Shown: piece after piece, positions 11,242 to 21,916 of the stretch
Numbering within the stretch: the stretch's first letter is position 1
Layout of the letters: each line of letters begins with the position of its first letter
From: Guillardia theta CCMP2712
Lineage: Eukaryota; Cryptophyceae; Pyrenomonadales; Geminigeraceae
Length of the DNA stretch: 64,000 nt
NCBI RefSeq assembly: GCF_000315625.1
Contig: NW_005434669.1
Location: 1,157,858-1,221,857 of the forward strand
Direction of reading: 5' to 3'
Translations under genes and position numbers: made by a program
Notes under the pieces: generated by a model
Seen by the model: only the letters and a program-made list of their open reading frames with translations
The model's database searches: none
Told to the model about the DNA's origin: nothing

Positions 11242-14200
11242 ATGATTACTAGAATGGTTACTAGAATGTTTCCTTCCCTCAACAACAAAACCGTTTTCGC
11301 ACATCTTGTGTTGGCGCTGTTGGGCTTCGTACACGTTCAAGGAGATCGATGTACCGACGTCCCAACGTCCAGATGCTGCCCGGATGGCATCAAACATCTC
11401 GAGAGCAAGAACACGACCATCCCCATGCATCCTGTCGACAGAGAGGCTCTGGTGAACTTCCGACGCGCCATTGGGAAGCATGACGGGCTGCTCAACAACT
11501 GGTATATTGACGATCCGAGCTCGCATCCGTGTGACTGGTCAGGAGTGATCTGTGACTGCTGTGCGCTGTATCCAGCGGATGGGTTGGACTTCTGCGACGG
11601 CATCGACACCACCTACCAGCATGTCTACCACCTTGACTTCGGCCCTTCCAAGCCTTCGAACAAACGCCTCAATGGCTATCTGTCGCCCTATCTTGGGAAT
11701 CTGACGGAGCTGAGGCTGGCGTATCTTCATGTGAATGAGTTCTCTGGAGAGATTCCCCGAGAGATGGCGAGGCTGCAGAAGCTGCAGAGGCTGGTGCTTC
11801 GTGACAACCAGCTGACGGGTCCTCTGCCGGCCGAGCTGGGCTCCATGCTCGCGCTGAAAGATCTCAACGTCGAGGTGAACAAGTTTGAAGGAGCGATACC
11901 GCTGGAATGGTGCAACCTGATAAAGTCTGTCAATAGCAAAAAGTTGCTGGACGTCAACATTGTTACACCAGCCAACAACCCAAGTCTCTGCGGCCCTGTG
12001 CCCGAGTGTCTTGTGAAGCAGGGAAAGCTGCGTACTGCCAACGTGGTAGGAACGTTTCTACAGGTCGACGACTCGGTGGACAACCCCGGGAGGGTACAGG
12101 GAGTGTGCGACCTGACCCCGGCAGTGTGCAGGGCGGAGGAGGGGTGCGGCATCAGGTCGGAGACGGTGATCGCGTCGCTGCAGGAGTTCTCGTTCGAGTT
12201 CCCGGAGTTCTCGGACCCGGACAGCGGGATGCGGTCCTACTACTGGGGGATAGACATGTGCGACGACGAGACCTCCTGCCACGATCGAGACGACGCCATG
12301 GCCTTCACTGCCTTGACGGCCATCTCGTACAAGACCTCGGACGGGCTGACCATGTACCGGCAGAAGTACAAGGCCAACGGGCTCGCGCTGATCAACGGAG
12401 GGTGGTACAAGATCTTGCTGAAGGGATACAACGGGGCTGGGCCTCCTCTGTCGACGACGATATCGTCCAGGCCGTTCCTGGTGGACTCGACGCCTCCGCT
12501 GCCGTCTACTATCTATGACTCGCAGTTCTGCAAGGAGCCGATTTTGGTTCAAGACAACGCAGTGCTGGAGGCGTGCTGGTCAGACTTCGTGGAGGCTGAG
12601 TCAAGCGTAGTGCGGTATGAGTATCGCGTGCACAAGCGCAGGAGAGACGGAGAGAGCTCCGAGGCCGTGGGCGAATGGAAGAGCGTCAACAAGACGGCGT
12701 ACACAGCAAGGACCGGTCGTTATGCCGTGTCTGAGAGCGGGTACAGGCTAGAGGACGGGTGGGTCTACTTCTATGAGGTGAGAGCGACCAACGCAGCCGG
12801 GCTCAAGTCGAGCAGCTCGAGTCGAGGGGTGCTGTACTCGCCGACCAACCAACGGCTTCTGCTGGCGATCATCCTGTCCGTGATCATTCCTGTGGTGTTG
12901 CTGGGCTGCCTGGGGGGATGGGCGTACAAGCGGATGGAGCACCACTACCAGCACGTGGAGCAGCAGGAGAGGAGGAGGAAGCATCAGATGGACAGCATGA
13001 AGGAGATCTACGACGTGCTTGTTATGAAGCCTTCGCCCTTGGTCGGGAAGCCTTGCCCGTCGTCTTTAGACGCGAGTCACGATCTGAAAATGCATCATAG
13101 TGAAAGAGTGCGTGGAGAGTGTGACATGATGGATCAGCGAGCAGAGGCTGTCTTCACAGCTGAGAACGTAACCTTCGTCATCACCGACATGGAGTCCAGC
13201 ACGCTTCTAGCTGAGACCAACCCCGCCCTCTTCCGGGAGATCCTCGAGATCCACGACGCGCTTGTGCGGCAGCTGGTGGACGAGTACTCGGGGTACGAGG
13301 TCATGTCGCAGGGCGACTCCTTCGAGCTCGCCTTCGTCGAGCCGTCTCTCGCCGTCTGCTTCTGCAACGCCCTGCAGACGCGGCTGATGAAGCACGAGTG
13401 GGACAAGCGGGTGCTGGGCCTGTCGGGGTGCGAGGAGATGTACGACGAGCACGAGAGGCTGGTGTACCGGGGGCCGCGAGTGAGGGTGGGAGCGCACCTG
13501 GCGAGGAAGGGAAGGGACTTCACGGTGAGGATCCACGACATCACGCGGGACATGGTGTTCGAGGGGGAGGGGTACAAGATCGCTCAGGCGATAGGGAACG
13601 GGGCGCAAGGGGGTCAGACGCTGATCTCGCAGGAGCTGTTCGAGGCCATCTCCTTCTGCTCCGGACTGTACAAGGCAGGCAACCCGATCCTGCACGAGCT
13701 GGGGGTGTACCAGGTGGGAGGAGACAGCAGCAGCGTCAAGGGGACTCAGGTCAAGCTCTACCAGCTGTCTGGACCAGTGTGGAAGCTGCCGACGGAGCCT
13801 GTGCGAGGGTTTAGCGGGAGCCTGCGAGGGCTTCACCAGGTGACGGAGGGGCGGCAGCTGCGCGTGCACCCGCTCGAGCAGTCCTTGTCGCTGGCGAGGA
13901 TGAACACGACGTGCGTGTGTCTGGGGGTGGTGGGGGTGCCGGGGAGCAGGCGGGCTCTTGCTGAGGCGTGGATGAGAGAGACGGCGACGCTGGTGGCGCA
14001 GAGCTTCCGGGGGCACGTGATGGAAGGAGAGGGGGAGGAGGAGACGTTTGTGGTGTTTCCCAACCCCAAGTACGCGACTCACTTCGCCATGACCGCGCAG
14101 GTCGTCCTGCTGCACTCGACGCTGCCGTTCGAGGGGCTGCCGGACCTGTACAAGGAGGAGCACGGCATCGACGGGCAGCTGCTGTACGCGGGGCCGCGGG

Positions 14201-15210
14201 TGGGGATGGGGATGGTGACGTTGGAGGGGATGCTTCGGGAGTCAGAGGCAGCGCTGACGGAGGACCTGGAGGGTCTGATGGCGGGGGCGAGCAGGACGAG
14301 GCGACTGGCGCATGGGGGGCAGGTGGTGCTGGACGAGAAGAGCTGGAAGTACATGAGGAACATGATGCCGAGCCGCTGCGTGGGCATCGACCTGGGGGCT
14401 CACTGGCTGGGGGGCGGGGCCTCGGGGAGCGGAGAGGTGCAGAAGCTGTACGAGATGAGCCCGAGCGTGCTGGCAGGACGATGGTTCCCGTCGATCGAGT
14501 CAGAGAGGATGGTGAGCAGGGGGTACCGGGAGTCGCCGGACCCGAAGCAGGGGATCGCGGTGATGTTCCTACGGCTCAAGGAGGCGGCGAGCGCGGGGCC
14601 GGAGGCGGAGGAGAGCTGGAGGGAGGGGCAGGAGAAGATCGGGCAGATCCTGCGACAGGCGCTGGAGGAGTACGGCGGGTACGAGTGCAAGGAGGCAGAG
14701 GCGGGGAAGTTCACGCTGGTGTTCGACGACCTGGGGATGGCCATGGCCTTCGGGCTGACGGTGCAGAAGGAGTGGGAGGCGCTGTGGGAGCCTTGGGGGA
14801 AGAGGAGGGAGGGAGAGGACGAGGGGCGGGGGAAGGAGGAGGAGCAGGGCAGGAAGTCGTCGCTGCAGGTGGGGCTGGCGTACGGGACGGAAGCGTTCAG
14901 GAAGCCGCTGGTGAGCGGGAGAGCAGACTACTTCGGGGCTCTGCCCAACCTGGCGGCGAGGATCATGTCGCAGGCGGAGGGAGGGCAGCTCCTGCTGGAG
15001 TACGAGGGGGCGATAGCGTGGATGCGGAAGGAGGGGAGGGAGCTGCCGGGGGTGGGGAGGAACGCGGTGGTGGAGGTGGACTTGAAGGGGGAGGGAGGAG
15101 GGAGGCGGAGGGTGGAGCTGAGCGTGGCGGGGGTGTACCAGCTGAAGGGGGTAGAGCGGGAGAGGGTCTTGGCAGAGCCGGTGCTGAGGCCACTGGAATG
15201 GGGACGGTGA
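11242..15210 (+). CDS. LRR receptor with one membrane pass and three class III cyclase homology domains (left copy)
   Basis: Single exon of up to 1322 residues; starts at 11242, 11254 or 11266 all precede the signal peptide (VFAHLVLALLGFVHVQG). The ectodomain has a plant-type LRR cap (DREALVNFRRAI, later CDWSGVICD), a few LRRs (residues about 150-225) and a fibronectin-like part. One membrane helix at about 535-560. The cytosol-side part has three cyclase homology domains. The first (about 635-830) keeps both metal aspartates (ITDMESST, QGDSFELAF) but lacks the Asn/Arg pair. The second (about 885-1075) is degenerate. The third (about 1100-1300) lacks both aspartates but keeps PNLAARIM (Asn, Arg) and the purine-site Lys (YECKEAE). 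Domains 1 and 3 could form one active site making cAMP. Near-identical copy at 17664-21617. Confidence 0.85.
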   Translation: MITRMVTRMFPSLNNKTVFAHLVLALLGFVHVQGDRCTDVPTSRCCPDGIKHLESKNTTIPMHPVDREALVNFRRAIGKHDGLLNNWYIDDPSSHPCDWSGVICDCCALYPADGLDFCDGIDTTYQHVYHLDFGPSKPSNKRLNGYLSPYLGNLTELRLAYLHVNEFSGEIPREMARLQKLQRLVLRDNQLTGPLPAELGSMLALKDLNVEVNKFEGAIPLEWCNLIKSVNSKKLLDVNIVTPANNPSLCGPVPECLVKQGKLRTANVVGTFLQVDDSVDNPGRVQGVCDLTPAVCRAEEGCGIRSETVIASLQEFSFEFPEFSDPDSGMRSYYWGIDMCDDETSCHDRDDAMAFTALTAISYKTSDGLTMYRQKYKANGLALINGGWYKILLKGYNGAGPPLSTTISSRPFLVDSTPPLPSTIYDSQFCKEPILVQDNAVLEACWSDFVEAESSVVRYEYRVHKRRRDGESSEAVGEWKSVNKTAYTARTGRYAVSESGYRLEDGWVYFYEVRATNAAGLKSSSSSRGVLYSPTNQRLLLAIILSVIIPVVLLGCLGGWAYKRMEHHYQHVEQQERRRKHQMDSMKEIYDVLVMKPSPLVGKPCPSSLDASHDLKMHHSERVRGECDMMDQRAEAVFTAENVTFVITDMESSTLLAETNPALFREILEIHDALVRQLVDEYSGYEVMSQGDSFELAFVEPSLAVCFCNALQTRLMKHEWDKRVLGLSGCEEMYDEHERLVYRGPRVRVGAHLARKGRDFTVRIHDITRDMVFEGEGYKIAQAIGNGAQGGQTLISQELFEAISFCSGLYKAGNPILHELGVYQVGGDSSSVKGTQVKLYQLSGPVWKLPTEPVRGFSGSLRGLHQVTEGRQLRVHPLEQSLSLARMNTTCVCLGVVGVPGSRRALAEAWMRETATLVAQSFRGHVMEGEGEEETFVVFPNPKYATHFAMTAQVVLLHSTLPFEGLPDLYKEEHGIDGQLLYAGPRVGMGMVTLEGMLRESEAALTEDLEGLMAGASRTRRLAHGGQVVLDEKSWKYMRNMMPSRCVGIDLGAHWLGGGASGSGEVQKLYEMSPSVLAGRWFPSIESERMVSRGYRESPDPKQGIAVMFLRLKEAASAGPEAEESWREGQEKIGQILRQALEEYGGYECKEAEAGKFTLVFDDLGMAMAFGLTVQKEWEALWEPWGKRREGEDEGRGKEEEQGRKSSLQVGLAYGTEAFRKPLVSGRADYFGALPNLAARIMSQAEGGQLLLEYEGAIAWMRKEGRELPGVGRNAVVEVDLKGEGGGRRRVELSVAGVYQLKGVERERVLAEPVLRPLEWGR
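11338..15185. repeat. Inverted repeat, left arm (partner 17685-21542)
   Basis: The two arms of about 3.85 kb correspond to the coding regions of the two cyclase genes and are near-identical at DNA level, including synonymous positions, for long stretches. The spacer (about 2.5 kb) carries PGK. Flanks outside the arms do not match. Confidence 0.85.
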
Positions 15211-15742
15211 TTGAACTGAAGGCGATGGGATAGTTGACTAAGATGTCAGTCAGATGAATTTAGTATAAGAACTTGAATCATGAATCGTGACTGACCTGTG
15301 GGGCACCGTTAGGCTGGGCCGCGGGGCGGTTCAATGTTGACCGGCCGGTCTGACTCAGTGTCAATAGGGCCCGGTCCACTTCACTGTGCAACATCCTGAG
15401 TCACCGGGCCCCGGATAGTCACTGTGACGGTGGTCGGGTTGACTCATCCTGAGCCAGGCCCGAACCCTGGAACTTGCACGAACCACATCCCCACTATGTC
15501 CCAATCCTTTATATGGTCCACCCCAACCTGAACTGAACCCCTCAAATTCTTGCCGTTGAAGTACCTACCGGGTACTTCCGTTATATACCTGGTTTAGTAC
15601 CCTTACTTCAAACACTTTGACAGACGGTCCATCTGTCTCTTGCCCAGAGTCCACCCCCTCATTCTCCCACCACCCCCACCCCCACTTCCTACGCCTCATT
15701 TGGGTTCATCAGTTCACGTGGCGAGACTCGAGCTCCTCCGCC
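15211..15742. other. Intergenic region upstream of PGK
   Basis: A GC-rich island (about 15295-15475) built of the same words as other islands, followed by about 250 nt of ordinary sequence with CCCCAACC-type motifs and a TATATACC near 15580 that could belong to the PGK promoter. No gene seen. Confidence 0.5.
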
Positions 15743-17248
15743 ATGAATCTCAACAAGAAGACCATCGCCGATGTCGACGTCAAGGACAAGCGCGTTCTCA
15801 TGCGCGTCGACTTCAACGTCCCTCAGGACAAGTCCTCTGGTGCCATCACCAACGTCCAGCGCATCGTCGGAGCCATGCCGACCATTCAGAAGGCTCTTGA
15901 CAACGGCGCCAAGGCGGTCATCCTTATGTCCCACTTGGGCCGCCCTGACGGCAAGCCGAACGCCAAGATGACCCTCAAGCCCGTCGCCGACAAGCTCGGA
16001 GAGCTCATGAACAAGCCCGTCACCTTTCTCCCTGACTGCGTCGGCCCTGAGGTCGAGGCTGCATGCGCAAACCCAGCTCATGGCTCCATCATCCTGCTTG
16101 AGAACCTTCGCTGGCACGTGGAGGAGGAGGGCAAGGGCATCGAGCATTCCGCCAGCTGCAACGGCAAGAAGTGCTCTGATGACTGCAAGCCGTTCAAGGC
16201 CACCCCTGAAGAAGTCACCAAGTTCCGCGAGTCTCTTTCCAAGCTCGGAGATGTCTACGTCAACGACGCCTTCGGCACAGCTCATCGCGCCCACTCATCC
16301 ATGGTTGGCATGAAGGGCAAGATGCCTTGCGTCAGCGGTCTCCTCGTTGCCAAGGAGCTCGAGGCCTTCTCAAGCGTGCTCAACCCGGACAAGGTCAAGA
16401 GACCTCTCCTCGCCATCGTTGGAGGGGCCAAGATCTCCGACAAGATTATGGTAATTGAGAATCTGATCGACCAGTCCGACGGAATCATCCTCTGCGGTGG
16501 CATGGCCTACACCTTCATGAAGGTCTGCTTTGGCATGTCCATCGGCAAGAGCCTTTACGACCAGAAGGGTGAAGTCTCTTCCCTTCCTCTCCCTAACTTT
16601 CGCACACTTGTGATCTCGTTTCATTGTTGCTTTCCCTCCTCCAGTCCTCTCCGACTTCTTCTCTGTCTCCGTGCATGTTGCATGCTATTTCACCTCTTCG
16701 TCTTGCTCCTCTAGGATGATCTCTTCCTGCTGTCTCAGTTACGCTCACGCTTCTACCAACTGAGACCTGTCTTTGCAGGAGCCGAGCTGGCCCCCAAGCT
16801 GATGGAGAAGGCTAAGACCAAGGGGATTGAGATCGTTCTGCCCTGCGACTGGGCCTGCGGCCAGGAGTTTAAGAACGATCAAGAGATCAAGTTTGTGACC
16901 AAGGAGGAGGGCATCCCCGACGGCTGGGAGGGAATGGACTGCGGGCCTGAGTCGATGAAGCTCTTCCGCGACAAGATCCTCTCCTCCAAGACCGTCGTGT
17001 GGAACGGACCAGCTGGAGTGTTCGAGTTCGACAACTTCTCCAAGGGAACCAAGGCTCTCCTCGACGCGGTCGCTGAGACAACAGCTGCTGGAAACAACGG
17101 AATCATTGGAGGAGGAGACTCTGCCACTGCTGCTGCCAAGTTCAACATGGAGGATCAGGTTTCCTTCGTGTCCACAGGCGGAGGAGCATCCTTGGAGCTG
17201 CTTGAGGGCAAGATCTTGCCAGGCATTGAGGCGTTGGATGACAACTAA
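15743..17248 (+). CDS. PGK: Phosphoglycerate kinase (glycolysis/gluconeogenesis)
   Basis: Two exons, 15743-16568 and 16779-17248, with a 210-nt GT-AG intron, give 431 residues. The enzyme converts 1,3-bisphosphoglycerate and ADP to 3-phosphoglycerate and ATP. Family hallmarks are the substrate-site RVDFNVPQD near the start, [36 protein letters not shown], the nucleotide-site GGAKISDK and the C-terminal GGGDSATAA. It lacks an N-terminal extension, so a cytosolic enzyme is likely, although a start further upstream in the same frame exists (15617). The gene sits in the spacer of the 10-kb inverted duplication of cyclase genes. Confidence 0.95.
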
Positions 17249-17663
17249 ACATTCAATAAATTAATTTCAAGTGAGCAGGACGGGAATGACATAATGGTGT
17301 TGCTGATGAAACAACTTGAGAACTCAGTGTTTTGAACATTTACCACGACCAAACGACAATCCTTGGGCAAACAGCATCGCCACCAGCAAGCGTAAGGTGA
17401 CATGGAAAAAGTGACAACAAATGACTCAGGCCTTGGCTGGGAGCCGCGTGGCTGCCCCTTCAGCTTACGCCGCACTCAGAGGTCAAGGGCTGAAAGTTCA
17501 ATCCACCCTCGAACAAATGTCGGGGTCTCTGAACACGCAGCACACACGGCCCTGCGACATTCCTTCAACAAGTAACCCGTACGTCAGTCACGATTTCTTA
17601 TACCAACTTCATTGCTAAACAAACTCACTGACTGACTTCAGTCACATTCCTCAGCCCGTGCTC
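17249..17663. other. Intergenic region between PGK and right cyclase copy
   Basis: About 415 nt that hold the 3' ends of two convergent genes. No further coding or RNA feature recognised. Confidence 0.5.
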
Positions 17664-20600
17664 CTACTCCTCCCCTTCCAGTGGCATCAGCACCGGCTCT
17701 GCCAAGACCCTCTCCCGCTCTACCCCCTTCAGCTGGTACACCCCCGCCACGCTCAGCTCCACCCTCCGCCTCCCTCCTCCCTCCCCCTTCAAGTCCACCT
17801 CCACCACCGCGTTCCTCCCCACCCCCGGCAGCTCCCTCCCCTCCTTCCGCATCCACGCTATCGCCCCCTCGTACTCCAGCAGGAGCTGCCCTCCCTCCGC
17901 CTGCGACATGATCCTCGCCGCCAGGTTGGGCAGAGCCCCGAAGTAGTCTGCTCTCCCGCTCACCAGCGGCTTCCTGAACGCTTCCGTCCCGTACGCCAGC
18001 CCCACCTGCAGCGACGACTTCCTGCCCTGCTCCTCCTCCTTCCCCCGCCCCTCGTCCTCTCCCTCCCTCCTCTTCCCCCAAGGCTCCCACAGCGCCTCCC
18101 ACTCCTTCTGCACCGTCAGCCCGAAGGCCATGGCCATCCCCAGGTCGTCGAACACCAGCGTGAACTTCCCCGCCTCCGCCTCCTTGCACTCGTACCCGCC
18201 GTACTCCTCCAGCGCCTGTCGCAGGATCTGCCCGATCTTCTCCTGCCCCTCCCTCCAGCTCTCCTCCGCCTCCGGCCCCGCGCTCGCCGCCTCCTTGAGC
18301 CGTAGGAACATCACCGCGATCCCCTGCTTCGGGTCCGGCGACTCCCGGTACCCCCTGCTCACCATCCTCTCCGACTCGATCGACGGGAACCATCGTCCTG
18401 CCAGCACGCTCGGGCTCATCTCGTACAGCTTCTGCACCTCTCCGCTCCCCGAGGCCCCGCCCCCCAGCAAGTGAGCCCCCAGGTCGATGCCCACGCAGCG
18501 GCTCGGCATCATGTTCCTCATGTACTTCCAGCTCTTCTCGTCCAGCACCACCTGCCCCCCATGCGCCAGTCGCCTCGTCCTGCTCGCCCCCGCCATCAGA
18601 CCCTCCAGGTCCTCCGTCAGCGCTGCCTCTGACTCCCGAAGCATCCCCTCCAACGTCACCATCCCCATCCCCACCCGCGGCCCCGCGTACAGCAGCTGCC
18701 CGTCGATGCCGTGCTCCTCCTTGTACAGGTCCGGCAGCCCCTCGAACGGCAGCGTCGAGTGCAGCAGGACGACCTGCGCGGTCATGGCGAAGTGAGTCGC
18801 GTACTTGGGGTTGGGAAACACCACAAACGTCTCCTCCTCCCCCTCTCCTTCCATCACGTGCCCCCGGAAGCTCTGCGCCACCAGCGTCGCCGTCTCTCTC
18901 ATCCACGCCTCAGCAAGAGCCCGCCTGCTCCCCGGCACCCCCACCACCCCCAGACACACGCACGTCGTGTTCATCCTCGCCAGCGACAAGGACTGCTCGA
19001 GCGGGTGCACGCGCAGCTGCCGCCCCTCCGTCACCTGGTGAAGCCCTCGCAGGCTCCCGCTAAACCCCCGCACAGGCTCCGTCGGCAGCTTCCACACTGG
19101 TCCAGACAGCTGGTAGAGCTTGACCTGCGTCCCCTTGACGCTGCTGCTGTCTCCTCCCACCTGGTACACCCCCAGCTCGTGCAGGATCGGGTTGCCTGCC
19201 TTGTACAGTCCGGAGCAGAAGGAGATGGCCTCGAACAGCTCCTGCGAGATCAGCGTCTGACCCCCTTGCGCCCCGTTCCCTATCGCCTGAGCGATCTTGT
19301 ACCCCTCCCCCTCGAACACCATGTCCCGCGTGATGTCGTGGATCCTGACCGTGAAGTCCCTTCCCTTCCTCGCCAGGTGCTCTCCCACCCTCACTCGCGG
19401 CCCCCGGTACACCAGCCTCTCGTGCTCGTCGTACATCTCCTCGCACCCCGACAGGCCCAGCACCCGCTTGTCCCACTCGTGCTTCATCAGCCGCGTCTGC
19501 AGGGCGTTGCAGAAGCAGACGGCGAGAGACGGCTCGACGAAGGCGAGCTCGAAGGAGTCGCCCTGCGACATGACCTCGTACCCCGAGTACTCGTCCACCA
19601 GCTGCCGCACAAGCGCGTCGTGGATCTCGAGGATCTCCCGGAAGAGGGCGGGGTTGGTCTCAGCTAGAAGCGTGCTGGACTCCATGTCGGTGATGACGAA
19701 GGTTACGTTCTCAGCTGTGAAGACAGCCTCTGCTCGCTGATCCATCAGTGATGAGGCAGTGTCTGACGTCTCGTCTCCATCCTCACTCTCTTCTTTTTCC
19801 TCACCGATGACCTCAAGACGTGGAACGACTTGTCCAGTAATAGGCAGCGGCATAAAGGCAAGCACGTCGTAGATCTCCTTCATGCTGTCCATCTGATGCT
19901 TCCTCCTCCTCTCCTGCTGCTCCACGTGCTGGTAGTAGTGCTCCATCCGCTTGTACGCCCATCCCCCCAGGCAGCCCAGCAACACCACAGGAATGATCAC
20001 GGACAGGATGATCGCCAGCAGAAGCCGTTGGTTGGTCGGCGAGTACAGCACCCCTCGACTCGAGCTGCTCGACTTGAGCCCGGCTGCGTTGGTCGCTCTC
20101 ACCTCATAGAAGTAGACCCACCCGTCCTCTAGCCTGTACCCGCTCTCAGACACGGCATAACGACCGGTCCTTGCTGTGTACGCCGTCTTGTTGACGCTCT
20201 TCCATTCGCCCACGGCCTCGGAGCTTTCTCCGTCTCTCCTGCGCTTGTGCACGCGATACTCATACCGCACTACGCTTGACTCAGCCTCCACGAAGTCTGA
20301 CCAGCACGCCTCCAGCACCTCGTCTACTCGTGCAGTATCCTCCTCCTTGCAGAACTGCGAGTCATAGATAGTAGACGGCAGCGGAGGCGTCGAGTCCACC
20401 AGGAACGGCCTGGACGATATCGTCGTCGACAGAGGAGGCCCAGCCCCGTTGTATCCCTTCAGCAAGATCTTGTACCACCCTCCGTTGATCAGCGCGAGCC
20501 CGTTGGCCTTGTACTGCTGCCGGTACATGGTCAGCCCGTCCGAGGTCTTGTACGAGAAGGCCGTCAAGGCAGTGAAGGCCATGGCGTCGTCTCGATCGTG

Positions 20601-21617
20601 GCAGGAGGTCTCGTCGTCGCACATGTCTATCCCCCAGTAGTAGGACCGCATCCCGCTGTCCGGGTCCGAGAACTCCGGGAACTCGAACGAGAACTCCTGC
20701 AGCGACGCGATCACCGTCTCCGACCTGATGCCGCACCCCTCCTCCGCCCTGCACACTGCCGGGGTCAGGTCGCACACTCCCTGTACCCTCCCGGGGTTGT
20801 CCACCGAGTCGTCGACCTGTAGAAACGTTCCTACCACATGCGCGGTACGCAGCTTTCCCTGCTTCACAAGACACTCGGGCACAGGGCCGCAGAGACTTGG
20901 GTTGTTCGCCGGATGAACAACATTGATGTCGATGAGCTTGTTGCTATTGACAGACTTTATCAGGTTGCACCATTCCAGCGGTATCGCCCCTTCAAACTTG
21001 TTGACATCAAAGTACAGGTCCTTCAGCGCGAGCATGGAGCCCAGCTCGGCCGGCAGAGGACCCGTCAGCTGGTTGTCTCGCAGTAGAAGTCTCTGCAGCT
21101 TCTGCAGCCTCGCCATCTCTCGGGGAATCTCTCCAGAGAACTCATTCACATGAAGATACGCCAGCCTCAGCTCCGTCAGATTCCCAAGATAGGGCGACAG
21201 ATAGCCATTGAGGCGTTTGTTCGAAGGCTTGGAAGGGCCGAAGTCAAGGTGGTAAACATGCTGGTAGGTGGTGTCGATGCCGTCGCAGAAGTCCAACCCA
21301 TCCGCTGGATACAGCGCACAGCAGTCACAGATCACTCCTGACCAGTCACACGGATGCGAGCTCGGATCGTCAATATACCAGTTGTTGAGCAGCCCGTCAT
21401 GCTTCCCAATGGCACGTCGGAAATTCACCAGAGCCTCTCTGTCGACAGGATGCATGGGGATGGTCGTGTTCTTGCTCTCGAGATGTTTGATGCCATTCGG
21501 GCAGCATCTTGACGTTGGGACGTCGGTACATCGATCTCCTAGAACGTGTATGAAGCCCGACAGCGCCAACACAACAACAGAGAGCCAGTGTTTTGCAGGA
21601 GGTCGCGACAGGAGCAT
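17664..21617 (-). CDS. LRR receptor with three class III cyclase homology domains (right, inverted copy)
   Basis: Single exon, 1317 residues, almost identical to the gene at 11242-15210 and in opposite orientation. The domain order and all active-site changes are the same: metal aspartates only in cyclase domain 1, Asn/Arg only in domain 3. Differences are clustered rather than scattered: a different signal peptide (KHWLSVVVLALSGFIHVLG), a short patch in the ectodomain (EEDTARVDE instead of EPILVQDNA), a different juxtamembrane stretch rich in acidic residues just before cyclase domain 1, and the last few residues. The rest shows only isolated substitutions. This fits a recent duplication or ongoing gene conversion across the palindrome. 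Confidence 0.85.
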   Translation of the reverse strand: MLLSRPPAKHWLSVVVLALSGFIHVLGDRCTDVPTSRCCPNGIKHLESKNTTIPMHPVDREALVNFRRAIGKHDGLLNNWYIDDPSSHPCDWSGVICDCCALYPADGLDFCDGIDTTYQHVYHLDFGPSKPSNKRLNGYLSPYLGNLTELRLAYLHVNEFSGEIPREMARLQKLQRLLLRDNQLTGPLPAELGSMLALKDLYFDVNKFEGAIPLEWCNLIKSVNSNKLIDINVVHPANNPSLCGPVPECLVKQGKLRTAHVVGTFLQVDDSVDNPGRVQGVCDLTPAVCRAEEGCGIRSETVIASLQEFSFEFPEFSDPDSGMRSYYWGIDMCDDETSCHDRDDAMAFTALTAFSYKTSDGLTMYRQQYKANGLALINGGWYKILLKGYNGAGPPLSTTISSRPFLVDSTPPLPSTIYDSQFCKEEDTARVDEVLEACWSDFVEAESSVVRYEYRVHKRRRDGESSEAVGEWKSVNKTAYTARTGRYAVSESGYRLEDGWVYFYEVRATNAAGLKSSSSSRGVLYSPTNQRLLLAIILSVIIPVVLLGCLGGWAYKRMEHYYQHVEQQERRRKHQMDSMKEIYDVLAFMPLPITGQVVPRLEVIGEEKEESEDGDETSDTASSLMDQRAEAVFTAENVTFVITDMESSTLLAETNPALFREILEIHDALVRQLVDEYSGYEVMSQGDSFELAFVEPSLAVCFCNALQTRLMKHEWDKRVLGLSGCEEMYDEHERLVYRGPRVRVGEHLARKGRDFTVRIHDITRDMVFEGEGYKIAQAIGNGAQGGQTLISQELFEAISFCSGLYKAGNPILHELGVYQVGGDSSSVKGTQVKLYQLSGPVWKLPTEPVRGFSGSLRGLHQVTEGRQLRVHPLEQSLSLARMNTTCVCLGVVGVPGSRRALAEAWMRETATLVAQSFRGHVMEGEGEEETFVVFPNPKYATHFAMTAQVVLLHSTLPFEGLPDLYKEEHGIDGQLLYAGPRVGMGMVTLEGMLRESEAALTEDLEGLMAGASRTRRLAHGGQVVLDEKSWKYMRNMMPSRCVGIDLGAHLLGGGASGSGEVQKLYEMSPSVLAGRWFPSIESERMVSRGYRESPDPKQGIAVMFLRLKEAASAGPEAEESWREGQEKIGQILRQALEEYGGYECKEAEAGKFTLVFDDLGMAMAFGLTVQKEWEALWEPWGKRREGEDEGRGKEEEQGRKSSLQVGLAYGTEAFRKPLVSGRADYFGALPNLAARIMSQAEGGQLLLEYEGAIAWMRKEGRELPGVGRNAVVEVDLKGEGGGRRRVELSVAGVYQLKGVERERVLAEPVLMPLEGEE
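17685..21542. repeat. Inverted repeat, right arm (partner 11338-15185)
   Basis: Reverse-complement copy of the left arm; see the left-arm entry. Similarity stops within the signal-peptide codons at the outer edge and a few codons before the stop at the inner edge. Confidence 0.85.
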
Positions 21618-21916
21618 CTTCTTGTGTTATCTGAACCTTCAAGCCGCCATGGCTCTGCTCGTCTTCGTTGCTCTGACCTCCTATGCCGTCCTTGCCCGTG
21701 GGGCAATGACCAAGCTCTTTTTTCACGAACCACTTTGGTTCGTTAGACCTCCATTGAATTGCCTGCGCTCAAATTTGAAATTACAATATCCTATATTTCA
21801 AAATCTTCAATGATTTCTGCGCATGTTGAGTAAACTTTAGTACCTACTGATGGTTAAGATATGTCAGGCGCTGATATCTTACTTGATATCGAGCCACGTG
21901 ACCAGGCGTGCTGGTC

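Noticed and set aside
13968-15233. Long plus-strand frame of 421 codons overlapping the left cyclase gene (and its mirror at 17638-18906)
   Set aside because: Gly/Arg/Ala-rich shadow of a GC-rich coding region in another frame; the overlapping cyclase frame has clear domains.
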